Assembly: GCA_003599055.1 (NCBI GenBank)
Contig: QZIM01000026.1
Coordinates: 1 to 64,000, forward strand
Length of the DNA stretch: 64,000 nt
From: Candidatus Woesearchaeota archaeon
Lineage (GTDB): Archaea; Nanobdellota; Nanobdellia; Woesearchaeales; ARS49
Direction: 5' to 3'
Part shown: in pieces, positions 47,006 to 55,602 of the stretch
How the letters are laid out: every line of letters starts with the position of its first letter
Numbering within the stretch: position 1 is the stretch's first letter
Made by a program: the position numbers and the translations under genes
Notes under the pieces: generated by a model
Seen by the model: the letters and a program-made list of their open reading frames with translations, nothing else
What the model was told of the DNA's origin: nothing
Database searches by the model: none

Positions 47006-47543
47006 GGGGGACGCGCGTGCACTCGCAATTGTTGCGATGGTTCCGATTATTGCAGCATTGATTATTGTGTTTTATGTCTATTTGGGTTTGTCGATGGGCA
47101 GTGTTGAGCGGGAGGTGGTGGCTTCTGAATTTTCAAGTGTTGCGGCAAGGGAGTTACTCGTTGACTATTTGGAAGGGTATGTGGACGGCTTGCCGCGGTG
47201 GAAGTGGGTGACTTTTGTGGCCCCGGATGCGGTTGGGCAGGATTTATCGCGGTTTTTGGAGCGCAAAGGGAGCGGTGATTTGCGTGTTCGGGAGGTTTCC
47301 TGTCGGGATATCGCGGGCGTGCGGGAATGTCGTGTCTTTGTCAAGTTCAGGTATGTCGTTGCTGAGGAGTACTTCTGGTGGCTTCCGAATGTGATTGCAT
47401 ACAGGGCGACGGCAAGTTTGTTGCGGGAAAAGTTTGCAGAGGAGGAGTTTGTGCTACCTGCATTGCAGGGTGATGTTCCGGTAATGCGGGTGTTTCGGGT
47501 GGTAGGCGAGCGTGAGCCGCTCGTGCAGGGAGAGGCGTTATGA
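46989..47543 (+). CDS. membrane-anchored secreted protein
   Basis: MIRSVRGDARALAIVAMVPIIAALIIVFYVYLGL; overlap. Confidence 0.6.
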   Translation: MIRSVRGDARALAIVAMVPIIAALIIVFYVYLGLSMGSVEREVVASEFSSVAARELLVDYLEGYVDGLPRWKWVTFVAPDAVGQDLSRFLERKGSGDLRVREVSCRDIAGVRECRVFVKFRYVVAEEYFWWLPNVIAYRATASLLREKFAEEEFVLPALQGDVPVMRVFRVVGEREPLVQGEAL

Positions 47544-48349
47544 ATCGGCGCGGGGTTGATTTTATGGTTCTTTTGCTGGTTGCGATAATTATTTGTCTTA
47601 TTGCGCTGTATATTGAGCTGCAAAAGAAGGTTGAGTCGGACAGGGTGGTGATTGGTCAGCACCAGTCTGCCGCGTTGAACTCGTTTGCGGATAGGCGCAA
47701 GGTTGACTTGTTTGTGGAGGGTGCAGCGGAGTTTTCGTTACGGGTTGCGTTCTTGAGGGTGCAGGCAAGGAATGGTTTTGAGGGAGCGCCGTGTGGAGGA
47801 GTATGGTCTTCAGATAGGGTGCTTGATGGGGAATCAGCACCGCTGGGCAGGGCTTGCGCCGTTGTGAACACGCCTGAAAAGCCAAAGGAGGTCTGTGTTC
47901 CTGAGCTTACGTCATTTTTGCGCAGGGTGTTTAATGAGGGGATGAATAGGTATGCTGAGTTGTACGCGCAAAGGGGGGTTGTTTCTTTGCCAAGGGATAA
48001 TTATGAGGTTTTTGCGGGGGATGAGTTTTTGGCAGTGGCCAGAAGTCCTGTTGTGATTGATGTGAAAAAATTGCAAAGTGGGGTGCCGATTGGGCAGGTT
48101 GGCTGGCGGCCGTCGGTGGCTTTGCCGCAGTCAAATGTGCTGCAGCCGTTTAAGGATGCGTTTGAGGTTCTTTCGCGTGTCGCGGTTGAATGCCACGGGG
48201 TTCCTGTCCCTGCGGCGTGTGTGAGGGGAAAGGTGCCGTCAGGTTGGCAGGTGAGGGGTAGCGGTGCAGAGGTTGCGTTGGTCGTCCCGAATGCACGGTC
48301 TTGTTTTGGTCTTCAACTCGTTCCGCAGGTTGTTGAAGGTTCTTCCTGA
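47540..48349 (+). CDS. membrane-anchored secreted protein
   Basis: MNRRGVDFMVLLLVAIIICLIALYIELQKK; ATGA overlap. Confidence 0.65.
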   Translation: MNRRGVDFMVLLLVAIIICLIALYIELQKKVESDRVVIGQHQSAALNSFADRRKVDLFVEGAAEFSLRVAFLRVQARNGFEGAPCGGVWSSDRVLDGESAPLGRACAVVNTPEKPKEVCVPELTSFLRRVFNEGMNRYAELYAQRGVVSLPRDNYEVFAGDEFLAVARSPVVIDVKKLQSGVPIGQVGWRPSVALPQSNVLQPFKDAFEVLSRVAVECHGVPVPAACVRGKVPSGWQVRGSGAEVALVVPNARSCFGLQLVPQVVEGSS

Positions 48350-48370
48350 TAGTGCTTTCTATTTTTATTA

Positions 48371-48440
48371 CTGTTATCTGATAACTGACGACTGATAACT
48401 GACAACCAATTACGGATAACCAAGAACCAATAACCATATA
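48371..48440 (+). repeat. degenerate heptanucleotide tandem repeat, locus 5 (10 units)
   Basis: ctgttat ctgataa ctgacga ctgataa ctgacaa ccaatta cggataa ccaagaa ccaataa ccatata. Confidence 0.88.
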
Positions 48441-48480
48441 AACTTCTTGTTGTCCTTTTTTTGCCAGGGTGAATGGAATT

Positions 48481-49455
48481 ATGATTCGTATACCTCTTCC
48501 TGATATGCTTGCAAGGATGCGTGAGAAGTCAGGGCTCTCTGATGCGGAGTTGATGCAAAAGATTGACGCAAAATGCGCGTCGCTCAATGGCTTAATCAGT
48601 AAGGAGGGTGCTGCTCACATTATTGCGGGTGAGCTTGGGGTGAAGCTCTTGGAAGGCGGAGGAAAAATCCGCGATTTATTCCCGGGGATGCGTAATGCGG
48701 ATGTTCTTGGGAGGGTGACGCAGGTTTTCGAGGTAAGGGAGTTTCAGCGGGCGGATGGGACTGCGGGCAAGGTGGGGAGTTTTCTTGTGGGTGATGATTC
48801 CGGTTTGGTGCGGATTGTGTGTTGGGGGAATCAGGCGGACCTTCTCAAGGACCTCGCGCCGGGGATGCCGGTTAAGGTGCAAAACGGGATGGTTCGGGAG
48901 AACCAGCGGGGCTATAAGGAAGTGCATTTGAATGAGCAGAGTAAGATTAACACAAGTCCGTCCGAGCAGGTTCCGGAAGTGGGTGGGAAGCTGCCAAGAA
49001 AGACGCTGCGTGAGCTTTCTGAGTCTGATGAGCAGGTGGAGGTGTTTGGGACGATTGTGCAGGTGTTTGACCCGAAGTTTTTCGAGGTGTGTCCGCAGTG
49101 CGGGACGCGGCTAAGGGAGGCGGAGGGGCAGTTTTCGTGTCAGGAGCACGGCGCGGTTGTTCCTGATTACAGTTATTTGGTTAATGTATTCCTCGACGAT
49201 GGCACGGATAATATGCGCGTGGTTCTTTTCCGAAATCAGGCGGAGCGCCTTCTTGAAAAGAATAAGGACCAGATGGTTGCGTTCAGGGTTGCGCCGGAGT
49301 CGTTTGAGCCGCTCAAGACGCAGCTGCTCGGTGAGCAGTACAAGTTTGTCGGGAGGGCAAAAAAGAACACGTTCTTTGATAGGCTCGAATTTATTGCAAA
49401 TCAGGTGCGCAAGGCAAGTGCGGATGAGGAGCTTGCGCGTCTTGAGGCGAAATGA
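48481..49455 (+). CDS. replication protein A-like ssDNA-binding protein (OB folds plus zinc finger)
   Basis: DVLGRVTQVFEVREFQRADGTAGKVGSFLVGDDSGLVRIVCWGNQADLL; zinc finger CPQCGTRLREAEGQFSCQEHG. Confidence 0.88.
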   Translation: MIRIPLPDMLARMREKSGLSDAELMQKIDAKCASLNGLISKEGAAHIIAGELGVKLLEGGGKIRDLFPGMRNADVLGRVTQVFEVREFQRADGTAGKVGSFLVGDDSGLVRIVCWGNQADLLKDLAPGMPVKVQNGMVRENQRGYKEVHLNEQSKINTSPSEQVPEVGGKLPRKTLRELSESDEQVEVFGTIVQVFDPKFFEVCPQCGTRLREAEGQFSCQEHGAVVPDYSYLVNVFLDDGTDNMRVVLFRNQAERLLEKNKDQMVAFRVAPESFEPLKTQLLGEQYKFVGRAKKNTFFDRLEFIANQVRKASADEELARLEAK

Positions 49456-49471
49456 TTTCTTGAAGGGATAA

Positions 49472-49936
49472 ATGGTAAAGTTGCGAATTGAGCGGTCAAG
49501 GATTCACGGTTCGGGCGTGTTTGCGGATGAGGATATTCCAAAGGGCACCAAGGTTATCGAGTACGTTGGAGAAAAAATCACAAAAGAGGAGGGTGCGAAG
49601 CGTGAAGAGGAGCAGATGAAGAAGGCAAAGCACGGCGAGGGGACGGTGTACATTTTCGAGTTGGATGACAAGTGGGACATTGATGGTGACGTGCCGTATA
49701 ACGATGCCCGTTTTATTAATCACAGTTGCGACCCGAATTGTGAGGTTGAAATCAAGGATGGGCATATTTGGATTATTGCATTGCGGGACATTAAGAAGGG
49801 AGAAGAGTTATCCTATGATTACGGGTTTGACCTTGAGTTTTACCAGCAGTTTCCGTGCAGGTGCGGGTCGCCCAAGTGTGTGGGTTTTATCGTTGGTCAG
49901 GAGCATTGGGACAAGCTGCCGAAGCTTAAGCGCTGA
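49472..49936 (+). CDS. SET-domain protein (putative lysine methyltransferase)
   Basis: RSRIHGSGVFADEDIPKGTKVIEYVGE, FINHSCDPNCE, GEELSYDYGFDLE, post-SET-like CRCGSPKC. Confidence 0.92.
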   Translation: MVKLRIERSRIHGSGVFADEDIPKGTKVIEYVGEKITKEEGAKREEEQMKKAKHGEGTVYIFELDDKWDIDGDVPYNDARFINHSCDPNCEVEIKDGHIWIIALRDIKKGEELSYDYGFDLEFYQQFPCRCGSPKCVGFIVGQEHWDKLPKLKR

Positions 49937-49958
49937 CTCTTGGCAGAATGTCTTAGTT

Positions 49959-50039
49959 CTGATAACTGATAACTGGGAACCGATAACTGACAACCAACTA
50001 CCAGCCACAAACCACCAAATACGAACTAAAAACTACAAA
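49959..50039 (+). repeat. degenerate heptanucleotide tandem repeat, locus 6 (11-12 units)
   Basis: ctgataa ctgataa ctgggaa ccgataa ctgacaa ccaa ctaccag ccacaaa ccaccaa atacgaa ctaaaaa ctacaaa. Confidence 0.88.
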
Positions 50040-50098
50040 CAAAGTACGACCGTACCTTTTTATCTTCACAGGCGTGTCAAAAAGACAGGTGAGCGAAA

Positions 50099-50563
50099 AT
50101 GATGGGTCGGACGCATATGGCAATTGGGCTTCTTGCTGGACTTCTGGTATTGTCGTTCACCTCGCTCAGCCCGCTCTTGTTCCTTCCGCTCGTGGTTTTC
50201 GCAAGTTTGTGGCCGGATGTTGACCACGAGAACAGTAAGATTAACCGCCTGGTTCCGGTGACGCGGGTGGTTCCGATATTTTTTTCTCATCGTGGATTTT
50301 TTCACAGTGTGTTTCCGCCGCTGGCGATTTATGGCCTGATTTATTATGCGGGTTTACCGCAAATCGCACTTGCATTGACAGTCGGCTATTGCTCGCACTT
50401 GCTGAGCGATTGCTTCACGCGTCTTGGCTGTAACCTTATTCACCCGCTAAGCACGTTTAGAATCCAGGGTCCGATTTTTACGGACGGTCTTATGGAGTAC
50501 ATTTTATTTGGGACGGTGATGGTGGCAAATGGCGCGCTTATCGTCGTGAAACTCGTCGCATAG
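50099..50563 (+). CDS. YdjM/DUF457-like membrane-bound metal-dependent hydrolase
   Basis: MGRTHMAIGLLAGLL, WPDVDHENSKINR, FFSHRGFFHSVF, GYCSHLLSDCFT. Confidence 0.8.
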   Translation: MMGRTHMAIGLLAGLLVLSFTSLSPLLFLPLVVFASLWPDVDHENSKINRLVPVTRVVPIFFSHRGFFHSVFPPLAIYGLIYYAGLPQIALALTVGYCSHLLSDCFTRLGCNLIHPLSTFRIQGPIFTDGLMEYILFGTVMVANGALIVVKLVA

Positions 50564-50632
50564 TGCCCACTCCCCACTGGACTTCTTCCTTCGCCGCGTA
50601 TTTAAACCAATCAGGACACTGTTCTCATCATT

Positions 50633-50662
50633 GCGAGCACCTCGCCCCCGGGTCAAGGGGGC
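50633..50662 (+). promoter_or_regulatory. two overlapping hairpins in a 5' leader
   Basis: GCGAG-cac-CTCGC (50633-50645) and GCCCCC-gggtcaa-GGGGGC (50644-50662). Confidence 0.45.
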
Positions 50663-50696
50663 TGAAACAAAACGGGAAACCAAGAGGTGTAGAAAC

Positions 50697-51041
50697 ATGG
50701 AAACAGCAAACAGAAGCAGCGAAGGACAAATGCGGGCGGCGTTCGTGCCACAAACAGCAAACCACGAGCCGCGTGCCGCGGAAAAGCAGTTGCCGGAGAA
50801 GAAATTCTCAACTGGCGCAATCAGCGCGACCGTGTGGAAAAACACGCGTGTAGGCAAGGACGGCAAGGTCTTCGAGACGCGCAGCGTGAACTTGCAGCGC
50901 CGTTACGCCAACAGGAGCGGTGAATGGCAGAGCACAAATTCTCTGCGCATAACCGACCTGCCAAAGGCAGCGCTCGTGCTTGAGGAAGCGTACAAGTATC
51001 TTGTGCTCTCCGGCAAAGACGAGGAGGTAGCGCAAGACTGA
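50697..51041 (+). CDS. hypothetical protein, possibly nucleic-acid binding
   Basis: Compact conserved-looking domain FSTGAISATVWKNTRVGKDGKVFETRSVNLQRRYANRSGEWQSTNSLRITDLPKAALVLEEAYKYLVL. Confidence 0.65.
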   Translation: METANRSSEGQMRAAFVPQTANHEPRAAEKQLPEKKFSTGAISATVWKNTRVGKDGKVFETRSVNLQRRYANRSGEWQSTNSLRITDLPKAALVLEEAYKYLVLSGKDEEVAQD

Positions 51042-51106
51042 CGTTTTTTCTTTTTTCTTTTCATTTTCCGGAAATTTTTCCAATCAAACAAGAAAGGTGA
51101 TGACAA

Positions 51107-52180
51107 ATGGCAAGCAAGCAAGTTAAAGCAGATTCAGAGAGTATTCGTTTCGACACTCCGGAAGGGGTTGTTGAAGTGTTAAAAAAGCCCGAGGTGGACG
51201 AAATGGAGCAGGAACTGGAATTGGAGAAGCCAAAGAAGAAGGTGCAGAGCGTGGAGGAGCTTCCGGGCATCGGTCCTGCATCAGTGGAAAAGTTGGCCGC
51301 GGCAGGGTTTAATGACTTGATGAGTATTGCAGTTGCAACACCCGGTGAGATTGTCGGTGCAACTGAGCTGTCGGAAGCGACGGCAAAGAAGGTTATCGCA
51401 ATTGCGCGCGCAAATTTGGAGATGGAATTCACTTCAGGTGATGAGATTCTCAAAAAGCGCGAGTTGATGATGAAGATTACAACAGGCAGTAAGGAATTGG
51501 ATAAGCTCTCGGGCGGCGGCTTTGAGACGGGTGCGATTACGGAAGCGTACGGCCAGTATGGTTCGGGCAAGTCTCAGCTCGCCCATACGCTTGCCGTGCG
51601 TGTCCAGCTGCCGCTGGATAAGGGCGGCGCTGCTGGCGCTGCAGTGTACATTGATACGGAAGGGACATTCCGTCCTGAACGTATTAAGGCGATTGCGGAA
51701 GGGTGTGGTCTTGACCCTAATGAAGCGCTGAAGAACGTGAAGGTTGCAAGGGCGTTCAACTCTGACCACCAGCTTTTGATTGCGGACAAGGTTGAGGACC
51801 TCATCAAGCAGGGGGTGAACGTGCGTCTCTTGGTTGTTGACAGTTTGACTGCGCACTTCCGTGCCGAATTCATTGGCAGAGGAACCCTGGCAGACCGCCA
51901 GCAGAGGATTAACAAGCATATGCACGGCTTGATGCGTATTGCCGACCGGCATAACGTTGCCGTGTACGTGACGAATCAGGTGATGTCTAAGCCAGACCAG
52001 TTTTTCGGCGACCCAACCGAGGCGATTGGCGGTCACGTTGTTGCGCACAACAGCACGTACCGTCTGTATCTCCGTCGCGGCAAGAAGGGAACGAGGGTTG
52101 CGAAGATGGTTGATTCGCCCTGTATGCCTGAGGGAGAGGCGGTCTTTGAGCTATCTGAAGCGGGTGTTCGTGATGCCTGA
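51107..52180 (+). CDS. radA: DNA repair and recombination protein RadA
   Basis: HhH domain [20 protein letters not shown]; Walker [37 protein letters not shown]. Confidence 0.97.
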   Translation: MASKQVKADSESIRFDTPEGVVEVLKKPEVDEMEQELELEKPKKKVQSVEELPGIGPASVEKLAAAGFNDLMSIAVATPGEIVGATELSEATAKKVIAIARANLEMEFTSGDEILKKRELMMKITTGSKELDKLSGGGFETGAITEAYGQYGSGKSQLAHTLAVRVQLPLDKGGAAGAAVYIDTEGTFRPERIKAIAEGCGLDPNEALKNVKVARAFNSDHQLLIADKVEDLIKQGVNVRLLVVDSLTAHFRAEFIGRGTLADRQQRINKHMHGLMRIADRHNVAVYVTNQVMSKPDQFFGDPTEAIGGHVVAHNSTYRLYLRRGKKGTRVAKMVDSPCMPEGEAVFELSEAGVRDA

Positions 52181-52202
52181 TTTTTTGGCCTATTTAGGCA
52201 AC

Positions 52203-52211
52203 TTTTATATA
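52203..52211 (+). promoter_or_regulatory. TATA box upstream of TRAM protein
   Basis: TTTTATATA. Confidence 0.5.
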
Positions 52212-52286
52212 GTGACAGTCGCTTAATGCCGTGTGTGTAGCTAGTTCTACATGCAATATATGAAATAGGAATGGGTGAAAGAAAGT

Positions 52287-52700
52287 ATGTATGGAGACAA
52301 TAGATCTGGTGGCTTCCGTCCGCGACGCGGCGGAGGCATGGGTGGCGGCATGGGTATGTCGACCGCTCCGGTTCGTGTGGGCGAAGAGCTTGACGTGACC
52401 ATTGAAGCAGTTGGTGAAAAGGGCGACGGTGTCGCAAAGAAGAACGGGTTCGTCTTGTTCGTGCCGGGCGTAAAGGCCGGCCAGCAGGTCCGTATTCGCG
52501 TGACGAAGGTCTTGCGCAAGGTCGGTTTTGCCGAGGTTGTGCAGGGCGGCGGCGCTGCGGCTGAAGAATCCGAATCGTCTGATGATTCCGGTATGGAAGA
52601 GTCTTCTGAGGATGCTCCGATGGAGGAATCTTCTGAGGATGCTCCGATGGACGAGTCTTCGGGTGATTCTGAAGACTTCGGTGAAGACGACCAACAGTAA
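52287..52700 (+). CDS. TRAM-domain protein with acidic repeat tail
   Basis: Gly/Arg-rich N-terminus, VGEELDVTIEAVGEKGDGVAKKNGFVLFVPGVKAGQQVRIRVTKVLRKVGFAEVV; MEESSEDAP repeats. Confidence 0.85.
   Translation: MYGDNRSGGFRPRRGGGMGGGMGMSTAPVRVGEELDVTIEAVGEKGDGVAKKNGFVLFVPGVKAGQQVRIRVTKVLRKVGFAEVVQGGGAAAEESESSDDSGMEESSEDAPMEESSEDAPMDESSGDSEDFGEDDQQ
52593..52670 (+). repeat. 27-nt in-frame tandem repeat encoding MEESSEDAP
   Basis: atggaagagtcttctgaggatgctccg / atggaggaatcttctgaggatgctccg / degenerate third copy. Confidence 0.8.
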
Positions 52701-52732
52701 TTGGCCTTTTTTCTTTTTCTTTTTTCTTTCAA

Positions 52733-52779
52733 CTGACAACTGATAACCGATAACTGAGAACCAATAACCAACAACCAAT
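52733..52779 (+). repeat. degenerate heptanucleotide tandem repeat, locus 7, ending at the thpR start codon
   Basis: ctgacaa ctgataa ccgataa ctgagaa ccaataa ccaacaa ccaat|ATG. Confidence 0.88.
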
Positions 52780-53304
52780 ATGCGTCTTTTTATTGCGTGT
52801 CCTGTTTCGCTGGATGTTGTGGCTGAGTGTAAGCGCGTGCAGTCAGGGCTTTCTGGCGCGCGGTTTTCTTTCGTGAAGGATTTTCACGTGACGCTGAAGT
52901 TTTTGGGCGAGGTTGCGCCAAAGATTGCGGAGCAGGTTGTTGTTGCGCTGGGGAAGGTGCACTTTTCCGCTTTTGACGCTTCGCTTTCGTGTCTTGGCGT
53001 GTTTCCGTCAATGGAGTCGCCGCGGGTGGTTTGGCTTGGTGTTGAGCCTGCTGCGGAGTTTATTTCTTTGCAAAGGCAAGTCGATGACGTGCTCAGTTCA
53101 TTGTTCCCAAAAGAAAAGGAGTTTGTTCCGCACCTGACGATTGCGCGGGTAAAGGAAGGTGTGCCAAAGCTGCCTAACTCGCCTGTTGTGCCGCAGTCTT
53201 GGCATATTTCCCGTTTTGTTTTGTATGAGAGTGTGCTCACAAAGGAGGGGTCTCAGTATCGGGTGGTGGCGGAGTTTCCGCTAAGGCAGGCGGAACCTTT
53301 ATAA
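52780..53304 (+). CDS. thpR: RNA 2',3'-cyclic phosphodiesterase / 2'-5' RNA ligase family
   Basis: Two HXTX motifs: FHVTLKFLGE and PHLTIARVK. Confidence 0.92.
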   Translation: MRLFIACPVSLDVVAECKRVQSGLSGARFSFVKDFHVTLKFLGEVAPKIAEQVVVALGKVHFSAFDASLSCLGVFPSMESPRVVWLGVEPAAEFISLQRQVDDVLSSLFPKEKEFVPHLTIARVKEGVPKLPNSPVVPQSWHISRFVLYESVLTKEGSQYRVVAEFPLRQAEPL

Positions 53305-53400
53305 ACTCCCTCCTTGCCCTCTCGTCTATAGCCAACCGCAAAGGGCAGCTTGTCCGATGCAAGTCCGTGTGAGGCGATAAAAACCACGGGAGGAAAACGT

Positions 53401-54006
53401 ATGTCAGCAAACGAAGGGTCATTTTTGGTCTCGCAGGAGATGTATTTGAAGTCAGGCATTCATATCGGGACGAAGTTCCGGACGAGGTATATGGATGCGT
53501 TTATTTACAAGACGCGCCCGGATGGCTTGAGCGTGCTCAATTTGCAAAAGATTGACGAGCGTATTCGTATGGCGGCAAATATGCTGTCAAAGTATGAGCC
53601 GCAGGATATTCTTATCGCGTCGCGCCGTGAGAACGGTTGGAAGGCAGTGAAGGCGTTTGGTCGCCACACGGGAACAAGAACGTTTGCGGGCAGGTACCCC
53701 CCGGGTATTTTGACCAATCCGAAGCTGGACAACTATTTGGAAGTCAAGCTTGTGCTGGTCACTGATTCGTGGCCGGACCGCAACGTGATTCGGGATTCCG
53801 TGCAGATTGGTATTCCGGTGATTGCGCTGTGTGATACGAACAACCAGAGTAACGAGATTGACCTTGTGGTTCCGTGCAACAATAAGGGCAAGAAGTCGCT
53901 TGGTATCTTGTTCTACATTCTTGCGCGTGAATATCAGCGTTCCCGCGGTCTCCTTGGCAAGGATGAGGAGCCGAAGTTCACGCTCGAAGAGTTCACCGAG
54001 GAGTGA
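53401..54006 (+). CDS. rps2: 30S ribosomal protein S2
   Basis: YLKSGIHIGTKFRTRYMDAFIYKTRPDGLSVLNLQKIDERI, PPGILTNP, IPVIALCDTNN. Confidence 0.96.
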   Translation: MSANEGSFLVSQEMYLKSGIHIGTKFRTRYMDAFIYKTRPDGLSVLNLQKIDERIRMAANMLSKYEPQDILIASRRENGWKAVKAFGRHTGTRTFAGRYPPGILTNPKLDNYLEVKLVLVTDSWPDRNVIRDSVQIGIPVIALCDTNNQSNEIDLVVPCNNKGKKSLGILFYILAREYQRSRGLLGKDEEPKFTLEEFTEE

Positions 54007-54023
54007 TTTTTTTATTTTTTCTT

Positions 54024-54713
54024 ATGTCTTTTGAGTCTCAATTGTTGGATGTGTGGGCGCAGTACATTCCCGTAATCGAGTGTGTTGAGCGGCACACTCC
54101 TGCAACTGCTGAGGTTTTTTCTGCGGAGGTTCGTCCGTTAATTGAGCGTGTCGTTCTTCCTGCAGGTTGGCAGTATAAAGGGTGGTCTGATGGCGTTTGG
54201 TGTCAGGATGCGCTTCAGTGTGTTCGGATTCCGTACGCGGAAGGGAAATCAGCAGTGTTTGTTCCGCGTTTTGAAAAGGATGGTGAGGGGCGAGTGTGGT
54301 GGGCGAGTGCAGAGCGTTCTCGTGCGAGTGATAGGAAGAGAGGGTGGTATGTGAGCGGTTATGATGATGCGTCTTTAATTTTTGAGCCAAGAATAAAGCC
54401 TGCGTGGGAGGGTCGTGGATCGGATTACGCGCGTGATATGGTTACAAGTCGTTCTGGCTTTGGCACGTTGTCTGCATCGATGGAAGACGGCAGCGGCCAG
54501 TTTGTATCATCAGGTTGGGCAGATGCGAAAAGGAACGGGCAGTCTTTGGGTATAGTGGCAATTGTTCGTCTTGGTTATGGAAATCAGGTGAATTTTGATG
54601 AGATGTATGCGGGATATCAGTATGTGCATAAGGTAAGTTTTGCTATGAGTAATGTGGGCAAGGGTGAACTCGACGCGCTCTTGGCACATCTGGGGACGGT
54701 TAGCGAAGGTTAG
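54024..54713 (+). CDS. hypothetical protein
   Basis: Intact 230-aa ORF after rps2; no family recognised. Confidence 0.6.
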   Translation: MSFESQLLDVWAQYIPVIECVERHTPATAEVFSAEVRPLIERVVLPAGWQYKGWSDGVWCQDALQCVRIPYAEGKSAVFVPRFEKDGEGRVWWASAERSRASDRKRGWYVSGYDDASLIFEPRIKPAWEGRGSDYARDMVTSRSGFGTLSASMEDGSGQFVSSGWADAKRNGQSLGIVAIVRLGYGNQVNFDEMYAGYQYVHKVSFAMSNVGKGELDALLAHLGTVSEG

Positions 54714-54831
54714 TCCCAGACGTCTGGTTACGTCCCAAGAGGGCTATTGCCATCCGGCCGTATTGTTTATAGTCGATAAATTAATTTTTTAGGAATATTC
54801 GGTTTTTAGCATTTTAATTATGACTGTTCGT

Positions 54832-54879
54832 TCTGAAAACAGAAATCTGATAACTGACAACTGAGAACCGACAACTACA
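54832..54879 (+). repeat. degenerate heptanucleotide tandem repeat, locus 8, overlapping the radB stop codon
   Basis: ctgaaaa cagaaat ctgataa ctgacaa ctgagaa ccgacaa ctacaat. Confidence 0.85.
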
Positions 54880-55546
54880 ATCCCGTAACTCCGTCTTGTA
54901 CAATTTCAAACCGTGCTTCTGTTCCTGATTTGAGTGAGCGGTGTTTTTTGAGGGTTATTTTGCGGGTGCCGTTTGCATTTTCAAGTTCAAGCAGTGCTTT
55001 GCTGGTGTAGGTGAGAATGTCTCCGCCGACGATTTTGACGCTGGTTCCCTGCAGTGAGCTGTATACTTGTGACGTGAGGAGTATGGGGATGCCGCGCGTG
55101 CGGCAAAGTTCGTTAAGGAGCCGCATTTGTCCGCTCAGGGAATGGTTTGCCGTGTCGTCTTCTTTGAAGCTGCGCTCGAGCCGGTAGAGCATGGTGATGG
55201 TGTCAACCACAATCAGCCCGATTTTGTTCGTGATGAGTTTTGGCAGGGATTCGATGGCGTTTTTCTGTTCCTCAAAACTGGTGGGCCGAAGGAAGATGAA
55301 TTTGTCGAGGTGTTTTTTGTAGTCGGGGAGGATTTGTTTGAGTCTCTCGACGGAAAAGCCTCCTTCGGTATCGATGTAGATGACCCGTTTGCCGCTTTTT
55401 GCGGTGGCGGTTGCGGCAAGGAGTGCGAGGTTGGTTTTGCCCGCGCCTGCGGGACCAAAGAGGGTGGTGATGCTGTCTGCTTCAAGTCCGCCGCAAAGGA
55501 GTTTGTCGAAAAAGTCGATTCCTGTTGGTTGGCGGCGAAAATGCAT
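54875..55546 (-). CDS. radB: DNA repair and recombination protein RadB
   Basis: RecA core without HhH: TTLFGPAGAGKTNLALLAA, VIYIDTEGGFSVERLKQI, LIVVDTITMLYRLE. Confidence 0.92.
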   Translation of the reverse strand: MHFRRQPTGIDFFDKLLCGGLEADSITTLFGPAGAGKTNLALLAATATAKSGKRVIYIDTEGGFSVERLKQILPDYKKHLDKFIFLRPTSFEEQKNAIESLPKLITNKIGLIVVDTITMLYRLERSFKEDDTANHSLSGQMRLLNELCRTRGIPILLTSQVYSSLQGTSVKIVGGDILTYTSKALLELENANGTRKITLKKHRSLKSGTEARFEIVQDGVTGL

Positions 55547-55602
55547 ACGGGTGATTCTCGGAAAGAACCTTTATAAATTCTTGCACGGAATATCCGGATT
55601 AT

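Noticed and set aside
27053-48349. Complete archaellum or type IV pilus operon
   Set aside because: No ATPase, platform protein or prepilin peptidase recognised in the window; only pilin-like/surface proteins are supported.
48150-48587. Minus-strand ORF with LSVIGCQLSVVSYQ
   Set aside because: Peptide is just the translated complement of the heptad repeat; used as evidence for the repeat family, not as a gene.
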